Of a stretch of DNA of 64,000 nucleotides, positions 47,401 through 58,311 are shown one piece after another. Origin of the DNA: Takakia lepidozioides. Its lineage: Eukaryota > Streptophyta > Takakiopsida > Takakiales > Takakiaceae. Within the stretch, counting starts at the first letter, position 1. Every line of letters starts with the position of its first letter. The notes beneath the pieces are model-generated. The model was not told where the DNA came from. It searched no databases and was given only the letters and a program-made list of their open reading frames with translations. The translations under genes and the position numbers were made by a program. The stretch is taken from NCBI GenBank assembly GCA_030704615.1, contig CM060734.1:36720042-36784041 (forward strand). The letters are read 5' to 3'.

Positions 47401-49584
47401 TTTCCGATAGTCACCATCTCCAAGTTCCTCCACCTTTTCGCCGGCAAGAAAACCTCGACCAAGTGGACTGTAGGGTACAATACCTATACCCAGCTCTCTG
47501 TGCACATGCAAGCCAAAACCACCATGAATGAGGACCAGCTGAGGAAGACTCCCAGGAACTTCATTGAGACCATTCAAAAGTAGCTGAAAACACCAGTTCA
47601 CTCCATGTCAAGTAAGAGCACAGCCTAACTTAGACCCTCAAAGGACTGGGCAGCAGACTACTGTTTGAAGGACATAACGCACTCATGACCAATAACATAA
47701 CAGCTACCTACGGCAGCAGGAAGACTCTCATGCACCTGCAGGTTGGGATGATGTCATCTTCCACATCACGGACCCAGAGAGACCACTCAAGCTGGATGGC
47801 GGTAATGGGGTGTACAGCATGAGCACGCCGAATCTCAGAAGCAGATGCCTCCGACAGCCCCAAGTATTTCACCTTCCCCTCTTCCACCAGCTTCTTCATC
47901 TCCCCAATCTAGAATCCAAAAACTTATTTGCAGGCATGCCTGGACTGGGAAGGGATTATCAACACTGTAATATCACTAGTATCACATTTACACCACTCCA
48001 GTGTGGCAGTACCTAACTCACACGTGTGTCTGCAACCAGTTATAGTAAAAATTGATCATATATGGGGCATCATAGCAACTATGGCAGGTTTGTGTTGAAC
48101 TACCACGTACCCCCCAGGGAGCTCAGAGGTCGATGGCTGGACTGCTACAGATGGCAAAGTATTCCAGTCAGGTAAGTGCATTTCAATAAGATTAATGTCA
48201 CCCTACCCATGGCGGCCTTTCTCCACACACCACACAGGTGCTGAACTTATCAACCCAGTACTGATGCGAGCTAAATTAATGTGTGCAGCAACTCATCCTC
48301 CAGCTTCCAAATCTTGCACAAAGCCTCCTCATGCCCACCTTGAAAAAGGAAGTACAACCGCGTTCCTTCTTGCCGAAGTGAACCCAAACATCCGACCATC
48401 TTAAGTGATTCTCAATCACTGGGGAGACATTAAAAACAGTGTTCAGAAGAAGGACAGAAATGAACGCACAGTGCCTTCAATGGGAACTTTGGTATCGACA
48501 CGATGCTGGTAGTAGAGATCAATATAATCAATGTCCAGCCTTTTCAAACTGTCCTCACATGCTGCACGAATGTACTCTGGATCTCCCCTCACCCCCATAT
48601 TCCCTTGCGCATTACGACCAATTCCGAATTTGGTGGCAATTTGCACCCTATCCCGGATGCCTTTGATTGCCTGCAGACGCCCCACAGCCTCAATCGTTGT
48701 CACAAAACTCAAGTGAATAAGAGGCAGGGTCCCCAATTATGGAGTACACAGCAATTATGTTAGTTTGACCTTTGGAGTTCTAAACTTCCCGTACCTGTGG
48801 ATCCATCTGGAAGGTGTGACTAGATTGCCAGATACCACAAGTACCCAGCTATTCATGGACCATTCCCTCATGACCCACGGTTTCATTTCACACTTTCATT
48901 TGGTAACAAAAACATTTGAACACATTTGAGTGAGCCGTATCATTGTTATATCACAGTCAGGATTATATTAAAGCTGCCACTCCTGTCTGTCTGTCTGTCT
49001 CTGTCTCCCTCCCTCTCTGCACCAACAGATTCATGGCCTTCCTCCAGGCTGATGTTTGGGATCGACAAGTGCATCAAAAATCATGCTATGAAGAAGTGAT
49101 TCTTGAGATTCCATCCACATTAGCTGGAGCCGTCTTAAACTGTTATCCAAAATCTTCCAAAAAATGAGAATTTCGGGACGGGAAGAAGAAGAATGTCACA
49201 GGTCTGTCAATCATCATGGCATGGATTTCCAATCAACGACAATCGAAAAGACCACAAGATACGGGGACCCAGTACACCTTAAAATCAGATTACACGCCAC
49301 ACATGCAATCAAACCAGCTAAGATGTCAAGAGCATAGTGGAAAGGGAGCTGAAAGTTTTCACCTTTCCCAGGAAGACCTCACTAGTGTGAGGTCCATAGA
49401 AGTCCGAGGTATCGAAGAAGGTGATACCAAGCTCCACAGCATGGCGGATTAGGTCGATCATCACCTCATCCGGCTTCGGAGGGCCATATAATGCTGACAT
49501 GCCCGCGCATCCCAGGCCTTGCCCAGATACTTCCAAGCCCTGAGACCCAAGCTTCACACGTGGGATAGCAGGGAGGGAAGCCAT
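47401..49584 (-). pseudogene. Aldo-keto reductase, exons 1-4 of a broken gene
   Basis: Exons are 49584-49363, 48670-48470, 47908-47736 and 47497-47401, all with GT-AG boundaries and matching phases (231 residues). The protein is a plant AKR of the auxin-induced PCNT115 / perakine-reductase-like group. The catalytic tetrad is intact: Asp58 (in FFDTSD), Tyr63 (DFYG), Lys88 (IATKFG) and His130 (YYQHRVD). [15 protein letters not shown] in exon 4 is also typical. Such enzymes reduce aldehydes and ketones with NADPH in the cytosol. The family is about 340 residues long. The next exon lies on the other strand at 46758-46892, and the C-terminal NADPH-binding exon is missing, so this locus probably makes no complete enzyme unless the inversion is an assembly artefact. 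Confidence 0.85.
48980..49018. repeat. CTGT/CCCT microsatellite in intron 1 of the aldo-keto reductase
   Basis: About four CTGT units are followed by pyrimidine-rich CCCTCTCT repeats. Confidence 0.8.
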
Positions 49585-49884
49585 GGCCGCTCGCTCGCGC
49601 TGGAATCTGAAATCTATTCTAACGAGAAGCCCCACCGCACAACTCGGTGAGGAGGCCTGGTTCGGCTCGTAAAGCACTGCCAAAAACTTTTGTTTGTATT
49701 TATCGTGCCGTTAAAAAGCAGAATCCATCGGGGCGGAATGCACGAATGCACCCCATCAGCTCCATCGAGTGCCGGCATTCCGAAATGCAGAATACGCACC
49801 GGCCATTAGATTTTTTTTATAAAAACAACTCCATGGTAACGCCCCTCGTGTCGGGCATTCCCAGATTTTCGGGCATACCGCCCT

Positions 49885-50272
49885 GGGGCGTCATGCCCTC
49901 AAATCCGGGAATGCCCTAAGTGCCCTCCACTCAGGGCATTACCGTATACGTTCAGCCCCAACGTCATCTAGGCAGCCAGCTTCAGCCCTGACGAGCGAGA
50001 CGCTTACTCCGCCATCTGTGCCAGTTGGCTCTCCAGAGCAATGAGAGGTGTTAGTTGTGCCAGTTGGCTCTCCAGAGCAATGAGAGGTGTTAGTTGGGGC
50101 GTCATGCCCTCAAATCCGGGAATGCCCTAAGTGCCCTCCACTCGGGGCATTACCGTATACGTTCAGCCCCAACGTCATCTAGGCAGCCAGCTTCAGCCCT
50201 GACGAGCGAGACGCTTACTCCGCCATCTGTGCCAGTTGGCTCTCCAGAGCAATGAGAGGTGTTAGTTGCGAG
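49885..50272. repeat. 211-bp tandem duplication with a nested 39-bp repeat
   Basis: The block starting GGGGCGTCATGCCCTCAAAT at 49885 repeats from 50096 with almost no change. A 39-bp unit starting TGTGCCAGTTGGCTCTCCAG occurs at 50017, again at 50056, and in the second large copy at 50228. High identity points to a very recent event. Confidence 0.85.
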
Positions 50273-50399
50273 TGCTCTGTTCCAAGACCTAGGGCTAGAG
50301 TACTCCTACCCTATATCACATTTTCGTGATGCGCACCACTAGAGGCCAAGCTCTCGACAAGTTCAAGAAGATTCGTCCTCTTCACAATGGTCTTCATCC

Positions 50400-52110
50400 T
50401 AGGTTCTTATAGTGCCGCCACTCAAACTGAAAAACTTGCACCATGTCTGTTGAGCCTTCCTCCACTGCATCTTTCAGGTAGGGTCCGAGGTCCCACGCTT
50501 GTCACTTCTCCCCCGGGTTCTCCATCCCATTCTCGGCAGCAGCTCCAAGGCATCCCAACTTCTCTTGATCATGAGCATGTTCAATTCACGCGTCATCTTC
50601 TCCAGTTGTGCAGCCAGCTACATCGACTACCCTATCACTCAGCTTTCCCCAACGACATACGCCTATCCCTGCAGACCATACTCCGTGCCCAGCTTGCGGT
50701 CGCCTTTTTGGGCGCATCAGAGGGCTTGCGCATCATCAGCACACGTGTGCGGCTCTTCATCAGTCTCACATAGATAACTCCTCCATATCATCCCACTGTC
50801 TTACATGCACCATCTCCTGCTTCTGCATTGCATTGGCTTTCAACTCTGGATGTACTGGGCGCATTTCAGTTAGGACTGCCAAGACCTCGTATTTATACAA
50901 GGATCCTGATGGCATTGCGTCATGAGGTCCAACTGGCACTCTGTCTGGCCTTAGACGGGCTGGCTCGTATACCAGCATGATATCTTCACTTGTTATTTCC
51001 TCAGTGGTGAACTTTGGTTTTGCCCCCTCGTAGCGGTACGTTAGGTCACAGACTGACGCGCATCCGGCTTCGTCATTTCTTATCTGGAGATTGGGATAGT
51101 CTTCAAGATGAGCATCAGTTGCAAGCACAAGCTCTTTGCGGTGCACGTCCCTCTGGCTTTTTCCACGCAGCCACCCTCATCAGCTCATAGACGATTTCAA
51201 CATAGTCTCATGTTAGGCCGTATTGGCGAATACTCACCACAGCCAGGGCCTTGGCACCCTTCACACCAGCGCCTCCATCAGCTGATACAATCGCCGCCCT
51301 CGAAGCCCTTCACCCATCAGCTGAGGATATCCTTCCGCTTTTCGTTGAGGACTTCGAGCCAAACCAAGATCTCTAGTTGGATAGAGGTCTTCATCCAAGC
51401 CTTCACGCGCAGTCCCCACTTTGCAGCGGCAGATCCTTCCGGTCTCTTGTATCGGCACTTACGCGATTGCTTCTCTCCACATGACTTTGCTAGTGACTTC
51501 TACTATTTCAGGTTTGCTCATTTATTGTTGCCGGACGTATCCCTGCCCCAGTGGCCCGTCTACTTGGGGCCTCCAGATTGTTGGCTGTGAGCAAATCCTT
51601 AGGTCTTGGCATTGGCCCATCGCAGTTGAAGAGGTTCTTAACCGCCTTGTCAGCCGCTCACTTTGCCTTCAGTTTGGAGACGCATTCTCCGTCCACCTCT
51701 TTCCCCACCAGTTTGGGGTCGCCACTCGAGGAGGTTGCGAGACAATGGTTCAGGGTATCATTCGTGCCGCCCTCGATCTTCATCCGGATTGGGTGTTCTT
51801 CAGGTCGACGTCACCAACACTTTCAACATTGTCTCACGGTCAGCTATCATTTGGGAGCTCCGTTCAGCCGGGGGAAATTTCCACCATCTTTGCTCAATTG
51901 TTTTATGCATCCGGCGCCAGTACTCATCTCTATTATAATCATCATTTTCGCTTAGGGGAGTGCTCCATTATTCAATCAGAGGTTGGGACTCGCCCAGGCG
52001 GACCTATGTTTGTCATGACTTATCTGTGCTCTCATAACTTCCGCACAAGTACACTCATCTCGTCTCTTCCCCTCGGTGGCAGATGACACACATATCGTAG
52101 CCTTGCCTCG
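50400..52110 (+). pseudogene. Fragmented non-LTR retrotransposon, zinc finger plus RT
   Basis: A CPACGRLFGRIRGLAHHQHT zinc-finger-like motif (about 50684-50745) is followed by RT pieces. LLYRHLRDCFSPHDFASDF lies near 51446-51505. VEEVLNRLVSRSLCLQFGDA, then HQFGVATRGGCETMVQG, lies at 51625-51760. The next pieces are LQVDVTNTFNIVSRSAIIWE at 51790-51860 and HFRLGECSIIQSEVGTRPGG around 51950-52005. The order R-L-...-QFGV-GG-E, DV.N.FN.VSR, IQ...G.R.G matches RT motifs of a LINE type seen in algae and early land plants. At least three frameshifts interrupt it. Confidence 0.7.
50766..51146 (-). CDS. Unrecognised 126-residue open frame, possibly a gene fragment
   Basis: The frame reads with balanced, acidic composition and looks protein-like, for example ITSEDIMLVYEPARLRPDRV and MPSGSLYKYEVLAVLTEMRP. 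It lies on the opposite strand between the zinc-finger and RT parts of a plus-strand LINE, where LINE text seems interrupted. I recognise no family. It could be an inserted piece of a host gene or of another transposon. It begins with ATG, but no promoter or partner exons were found, so its status as a gene is doubtful. Confidence 0.3.
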   Translation of the reverse strand: MHRKELVLATDAHLEDYPNLQIRNDEAGCASVCDLTYRYEGAKPKFTTEEITSEDIMLVYEPARLRPDRVPVGPHDAMPSGSLYKYEVLAVLTEMRPVHPELKANAMQKQEMVHVRQWDDMEELSM

Positions 52111-52209
52111 CAGGTACTTCCAGCTTACCATCATTTAGTCACCCAACTCCACACCGTGGGCCTTTGAGTACTGCAACCTCGCAAATGGACAGTGTGGTCC
52201 CCCTCCGGT

Positions 52210-52942
52210 CTACCTGCCGATTTCATCCCTTCTGCTCACTTCTTTGCTCCTGTCAATGGTATCAAGAGCTATGGGGCATTGACGTTGGCGAACTGATCTT
52301 TGGAGGCTGAATGGCTTGGAAATAAACCCGTTTATGGAGACCCCTACTTGTGGCATTGTAGAGGAGAATTTCAACCCACTGGCACTGAATTGTGTAGTTT
52401 TCCTGAGAATTGCAAGGAGCATAGGCCATTCAGCCTTGTCAAACGTTTTTTCAAAGTCTAGGAGTAACATGGCGATGGCTTGACCAGTGGCCTCTGCAAA
52501 GATTGGTGTCTCCTGAGACAGAAGGATATTGTCTAGAATGAATCTTCCCTTGATGACTCCGGCCTGGCCTGGCCTAACAACCGTTGGAAGAAGCTGTTGG
52601 GAGAAGGGGCTGCAGCCGCAATGCCAAAGTTTTTGCAATTATCTTGTACGAGACATTTAGAAGGGTGATTGGTCTGTAGTTGGAAATGTGCCTCATATCA
52701 CTTTTCTTATATAGTAAGGTGATGACCCCCTGGCCATCTGCTCGAGCATGGCCCCCGCTCTTTTTTATCTCGTTAGCCATTTCACAGAAATCTGCAGAAA
52801 TGACCTCCCAAAGCGATTTATAGAACTCTAATGGCATCCGGTAGAAGCCAGGGGACTTGTGGTTTGACATGATTTCCACTGCTTTGAAGAGTTCAGTCTC
52901 GATAAACTCTCCGTCGAGGGTGGTTGCACTGAGTTGACTCAT
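52210..52942 (-). pseudogene. L1-type LINE reverse transcriptase fragment
   Basis: Two overlapping frames with a shift near 52600 give the text of a plant L1-like RT: IMSNHKSPGFYRMPLEFYKS, YKKSDMRHISNYRPITLLNV, SYKIIAKTLALRL, RPGQAGVIKGRFILDNILLS and MLLLDFEKTFDKAEW. The last is RT motif A, with Thr for the usual Ala. The fragment stops after the next motif, so the YxDD active site and everything downstream are missing. Confidence 0.85.
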
Positions 52943-53327
52943 TTTGGAAGGGGTTTCTAAGGCATGTTTCCCTAGCTAGAACAATCCTAGCTGTAGCCTG
53001 ACGTTGTTTAAAGAGGGCTTCAAAATGGGAGTGTGCGGTGGTGACCATAATCTTGGGATCAGAGTGAAGTTACCCTCTGCAGAACCCACTACCATTACTT
53101 ACTAATTTAGGAAGTAATAAGTTAGTAGGTAGTAAGAGGGGGGGGGCCTCCCTATATACCCTCTGAGGGTGGTGTGAGTCTGTGAGCCTTCTAGAAGCCC
53201 GCCGACCCTGGGACCCTTCTAGAAGGCCATGGACACATGTCAACCCTACAAGAGGCCCTATCTCAATTTGGCCAATTTAATACACCTCGCGTTCTTCCTT
53301 CTTTTTTGGACCTCTTGATCTCATTCC

Positions 53328-56300
53328 TTAACCCTTAGACGCCCAATAGCCCGTTTTGGGCCTTTAAAATCAGGAAATTTGCAATAACTTCACAGGATCT
53401 TAGCCAATTTGTTTGAGTTTTGGATATGTTATGCCCAGCCACCTGGGCAAATCTGAACCATTGGGCGATTTTCCCTGATCAAGGTTAGGGTTCCGGAATT
53501 GCTGCGAGAGTGGCGGGTGGTCAGCTCCCGCCATTTTGCTTTTCTCTCCCAAACACTGTGCTCTGGGTCCCGCGCTTTCTGAGTTCCTCGCGTGAGTTGG
53601 AGGGTGCTTGCATGTCGCGGCCCTTTGCCTTGAGGGCGGGGGGGTCGGGACACATGAGGGGCTGCTCCTGTGGTGGGGGCAGCAACAGCGATAGGTATGG
53701 GGGGCTGAAGCACCCTTGAGTGCCCAAGGCACTCAGGGAAGCGGAGGCGCTCACTAGGTGGAGCCCCGCACACCGGGTTGCGGTGGGGGTGGCTCCACAA
53801 GGGGTGGTGGTAGCTTAGTGGGACTTAGTGGGGGTAGCATAGGACTCACCATGGGGGCGGAGACCTCGTGGTGGGAGTCGTGGGGAGTCTTGGGACTCAT
53901 CACGGTCCATAGGGGCCGTGGTGAGCGGGCCAAGACTCACCGCGACTCACCACCGGGAATCGAGGGTCTTCGTGGTGGTTCGCCATAAAATGGCATGGCT
54001 GGTTATGAAACCCCCGCGGACAGCTACAGAAGTATATATAGGGAGTAGTAACCCCGAGAACGGTGCAAGCCCGTTGGTGACCAAAAACTAGTGAGTAAGC
54101 GAGCGAACCGGAAAGCGAACAAAGAGTGGGGAGCTGTTTCGGACTGCCATCTACCAAAGGGAATTCTCCTAGTCCCAATTAGGTGGAGGGTTTAGAGGGA
54201 AGCGAAGGGGGGAACCGTTATATCCCGGTGAGCAGCCGAAGCTCCAAGTTGGCCCGGGCGGCCAGGTTGGGAGTCAGGCGCGCGTATCAAAGCGAGTAAC
54301 TATGACTTGAATGGGAGCTTACCGAAGTGAGGTGCGCGACATTGCAGGTGGCCGTTTGGATTCCTTGCAGGTTGCCGTTGCGTTTCCTTGCTCTTGTCTC
54401 CTTCTATAACTGAAGCTCCCGCCGTCGCTACATCAGGAAGCTCTTAGCATTCAAGGCGTTGTTGGCTCATTGCGGCTGGTATGACACCTCTCTTCTATTG
54501 CCTGTCATCAAGCTTTGTTTCTTCATGTATGTTGTAGATGCGAGCTTCTTTTTGCATTGAAGGCTTTGCTTCATTCCTGTAGGCTTGCAGGCAGAGGAAC
54601 TTATGGAGACAAGTTGCCAAGATTCCCTGTTGTCATTGAAGGAGAAAGAAGGCCCGTTACTGGTGACTATATAGGAGAGGAAACATGGGTTCTGCAGACA
54701 TGCCTCCAGCAGCTCCTGCGCATTTGCTAAAAGAGTCTCTTGTTATTGGCAATTGGGCTCGCGCTTTGGGCGCCACTCCAGAGCAAGTCGCCCAATTGAT
54801 TGGGTGTTTGAATGAGGATTATCTTACGTGCTTGAAGAGGCCCAAGCGGGTGAAGTGGCCTGCATTTCCAAAACCAGCCAATTTTCGGTACCTATTTCGT
54901 CGTCAGGCTGCGGAGATTCTCGGGTGGGTTGATCGTAAAGAGGAAGGTGATCCACATGGCTTTTCTCCTGAGGTAAATGAGTGTTTGAGGCTATCTGTGT
55001 GGCCTGATTTTGATGGATCCTCATCTGCCACCAACGATGAGACTGAAGGCAGTAGCAAGGTCCAGAGGTAAGAATGATTCTGGGCATGCGAGACTTGATG
55101 ACATTGCGAGTTCAATTTCTGGTTTTGATTCGGGTCTTGCATATTCTCTGCTTAGTTCTCAAGTTGCTAGAAATGTCGCAGGTCATAGCCAATCTTGGGA
55201 AGATCTAGGGGTGTTGGGATCCACTATAAAGGTTGCAATGAACCATTTGTACCTGCCTAACATGGCTTCTTCTTCCAACGTCCAAGAATTTGGTTATTGT
55301 ACTGTCGTGGACGCAATAGATGGGAAACAATTTTGAGGTGTTTGCACCTAGTGGACAACCGGTTAGTGGAGGTGGATAAATCAGCCCCTGCTTATGATAA
55401 AATTGCAAAGACCCGTTGGTTGTTAGACCAGCAAAATGACTTGTATGCTCGATACTGGCAACCCGATCAAAACCTGTGTGTGGATGAGATGATGGTGAAG
55501 TACAAAGGTAAGTACTCTAACCTGCAGCAGTATATGAGCAAAAAACTAGTGAAATGGGGTATAAAGTGGTGGTGCTTGGCTGGTGCTAAAAGCCGATATG
55601 TTCACAAGATGGAGGTGTACCTTGGCTGTGATGATGCAATTGATTTGACACACGGGTAGGGATATTCTGTTGTAACCAGACCGTTGGCTGGTTTTGAGGG
55701 GAAAGGGCACATAGTGACCATGGATAATTTCTTTACTAGTCCTATTCTTTTCTATGACTTGGCTGTCCAGAATATCTATGCTACTGGTACTGTGAAGACA
55801 ACTCGGGTGGGATTCCCTTCATGTCTTGATTTTGGAAAGAGAGGAGAGAGAGGCACTATGCAGTACCGCATGCATAGATCTAACAAATTGGTGGCACTGT
55901 CTTGGTTTGACAACAAGCCAGTCACATTGTTGAGCACTGCTTGCAGCCCTGTGGGGGCAGATTGCTTCATTGAGCGGTGGCACAACGGTGCTCGCCGCAT
56001 GGTCCCCACTTCCCCCATTGTGAAGCACTATCAAGAACACATGAGGGGGATTGATGTGTAGGATCAATTGAGGGGCTACTACAGTGTGCAAACGCATGAT
56101 CACAAGTGGTGGCACCGCTTGTTCTTTCATATCATTGACACATCGCTGGTGAATTCTTATTTGTTGTATCTGGCTTGGATGAAAGAGAAGGACAGGAAGC
56201 CGCGGTCTCATATGCTCTTCAACATTCAAGTGGCCAATGGGTTGATTGCCGGGTGGGTTGCTCCCATGAGAACTGTCTTGGAAGGGGCTTCTGTTCGAAA

Positions 56301-57281
56301 CCCGGGAGCACTTTGCTTCTCCCAAAAAAGTGCTATGAGAAGGAAGTGTGTCGAGTGTGGTGCCCGACAAAGGTTTTTTTGTGCTTTGTGTGGAGATATT
56401 AGCATCTGTTTGGGGACCTGCTTTGTCAAACGTCACAGCCTGGTTTGAGACAATGTCAGTTGGAATTCATGGCTAGAATTCATGGCAATGTGAGTTCATG
56501 GCTGCAAAGAGGTGGTAGATTGCTTTAGTGGTTAGTCCCCTTGCCAAGTGGGGGTGCACACAAGGGGGGGATCCTCCCCCTTGTGTTCATGTGTGAGCTG
56601 CCAGTTGGGGCAGCTTAGTGGGTTCAAACCCTAAGTAATAACGGAAGCAACGGTACACAGAATGTCGACTAGTGTCGCCATGTGCCCACCGGCACTTCAC
56701 CGCCATCCGACGGTCGCTGGCGGCAACCCGTCAAATTGCCGGTGCGCCGCGGAGGACTCACACATTGTTCCTTGGTGTGAGGAGGGTAGGAGTGGGGTGG
56801 TGGGATATCTTGCTTTGCAAAGCACTTGCTGCAGCAAACACTCCAGGGTACAGGTAGCACTGGCATTTTTCCAAAGAACACCGAATCCTCAATTTTGACC
56901 CACTCTGCTTTGAACAAATGTCAGTAGCCCATTTTTTGTCCAAATTGCATTTTGTTTTCTGCAATGGATGTGAGATCCCACCAGGATGAATGGGGAGCAG
57001 AATCAGCTCATTTGGAAATCATCCCGTCACCCATTTCTGCAATTTACTCATTCTAATTTACAATTTTGGTATGTGGGTCCCAAAAAAGGGCCAGTTTCAA
57101 CGGTGGCATTTTCTGGATTTTCATCTGATTTCCCTCAAAATTGGCATGTACCTGCAGCAGGTAGGTACGCTTCTGGTGTGCGGTCAAATTCAAAATTTTT
57201 CGAAAATTACACCTGTTTTTAGCACCAGGGGTCAGGTTTTTGGAAAAAGTAAAAAATAAGTACTGGGCGTTTAAGGGTTAA
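53328..57281 (+). mobile_element. PiggyBac element, nearly full length
   Basis: TTAA stands at 53328-53331 and 57278-57281. Next to it, the ends are inverted repeats: CCCTTAGACGCCCA on the left and CCCTTAAACGCCCA, read on the minus strand, on the right (13 of 14 identical). The 3954-bp element encodes a piggyBac transposase on the plus strand (54685-56448) and has about 1.3 kb of leader. A tRNA-like stretch with TTTAGTGGTTAG and GGGTTCAAACCC lies at about 56520-56635. Precise TTAA flanks mean the insertion is structurally intact, although the transposase is damaged. Confidence 0.85.
54685..56448 (+). pseudogene. PiggyBac transposase with stops and frameshifts
   Basis: The reading moves from frame 1 (54685-55071) to frame 2 (to about 55320) and back to frame 1. 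Two TAG codons then interrupt frame 1, at 55657-55659 and 56059-56061. The N-terminal part has WARALGATPEQVAQLIGCLN. The DDE_Tnp_1_7 catalytic aspartates are visible in CVDEMMVKYKGKYS (first), GHIVTMDNFFTS (second) and GID-V-stop-DQLRGYYS (third). The C-terminal Cys-rich zinc-binding domain is complete: KCVECG, FCALCGDISIC, then C and H. All functional residues are present, so few changes separate it from an intact copy, and intact relatives may exist elsewhere in the genome. Confidence 0.85.
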
Positions 57282-57477
57282 TACACGTTGCCTTACTTAC
57301 ATAAGCCCCCCACTCTAATTCCTGGGCCACAGTAACTCCTGGACCACTCTAGAATGAACAGGGTGAAACTGCTCTACATATTTGAAGCTGGGGGATAATC
57401 TGGGAGGTTTGTCTGACCTGAATTTTTTTACTTCAGAAATGCTTTAGAATTTTATTTTCATCTTTATTTATTTAGGA

Positions 57478-58311
57478 TTTGACTATGTGAGAAACAAAAG
57501 TAAAAACAGAAGCAATATTAGAGCAGATTTGACAAAAGTGATTTTCATAATTCAAATTGTTTTTTTGGGCAGCTTGAAAATATGACAACTACATCGGCGC
57601 ACTGTGACACCCTATTCCAACTAGTCTCCGACCTTGAGACGTCACAACTTTCAGTCATCACTAGAATTAGATTCTGGATTCTAATTTAGGTGAACTGGAT
57701 TCCATCTTTCTTCAGACTGGCAAGAGGACTGATTTGTACACAACCCCATTTACATCACACTCCGCTGAAAAGAATGAGATGATGTGAAATTTACAGTAAA
57801 ACCAAACTGGCTTGTGAGGAAAGAATATACATAAAATGTGATAATCAATGGGGAATATTTGGTTGTGCTTTAGACTGAACCAGTACTACAAGCCTAATGT
57901 ATCTGTTGGGGGAACACTAATTCCTGCGTGATCAACAAGCGGCTCCGCCACCAGAGGCTCTGTCCTTGCTCTTTCCTTCAGTGATTTTGGGGGTTGTTAT
58001 TTTATACTTCTTCCTCAGCTTCATGAATCATGCCCATCAACCCTCCATAGACTAGGCTTAATGGATAAGCCTAGTTCCCCCCTAAGCAAGATGTCTCCAC
58101 AATGCCTCTATCCCTTGCGGGTCCCATCAACCCTCCATAGACTAGGCTTAATGGATAAGCCTAGTTCTCCCCCTAGGCAAGATGTCTTCACAATGCCTCT
58201 ATCCCTTCCGGGACAGAGCCAACAACATGCAAGGAGAAAGTCCCTTACTTTCCTCACACAAATATACAATACAACTACTGGATTAGCAAAATTAAGGTAC
58301 TGATCTCAGGA
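57478..58311. other. 3' flank of the NERD gene, shared with its duplicate
   Basis: This is the downstream part of the 2.5-2.9 kb duplicated segment. It contains the 3' UTR region and one insertion absent from the other copy (57939-58220). Confidence 0.7.
57939..58220. mobile_element. 282-bp insertion with 5-bp target duplication
   Basis: Compared with the duplicate at about 44362, this piece is extra and is flanked by AACAA on both sides (57934-57938 and 58221-58225). It contains two 100-bp tandem units (58033 and 58133). Each holds a hairpin in which ACTAGGCTTA pairs with TAAGCCTAGT across a 5-nt loop. GGCTCTGTCC at 57956 is repeated inverted at the right end. No coding capacity. The family is not recognised. 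Confidence 0.65.
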
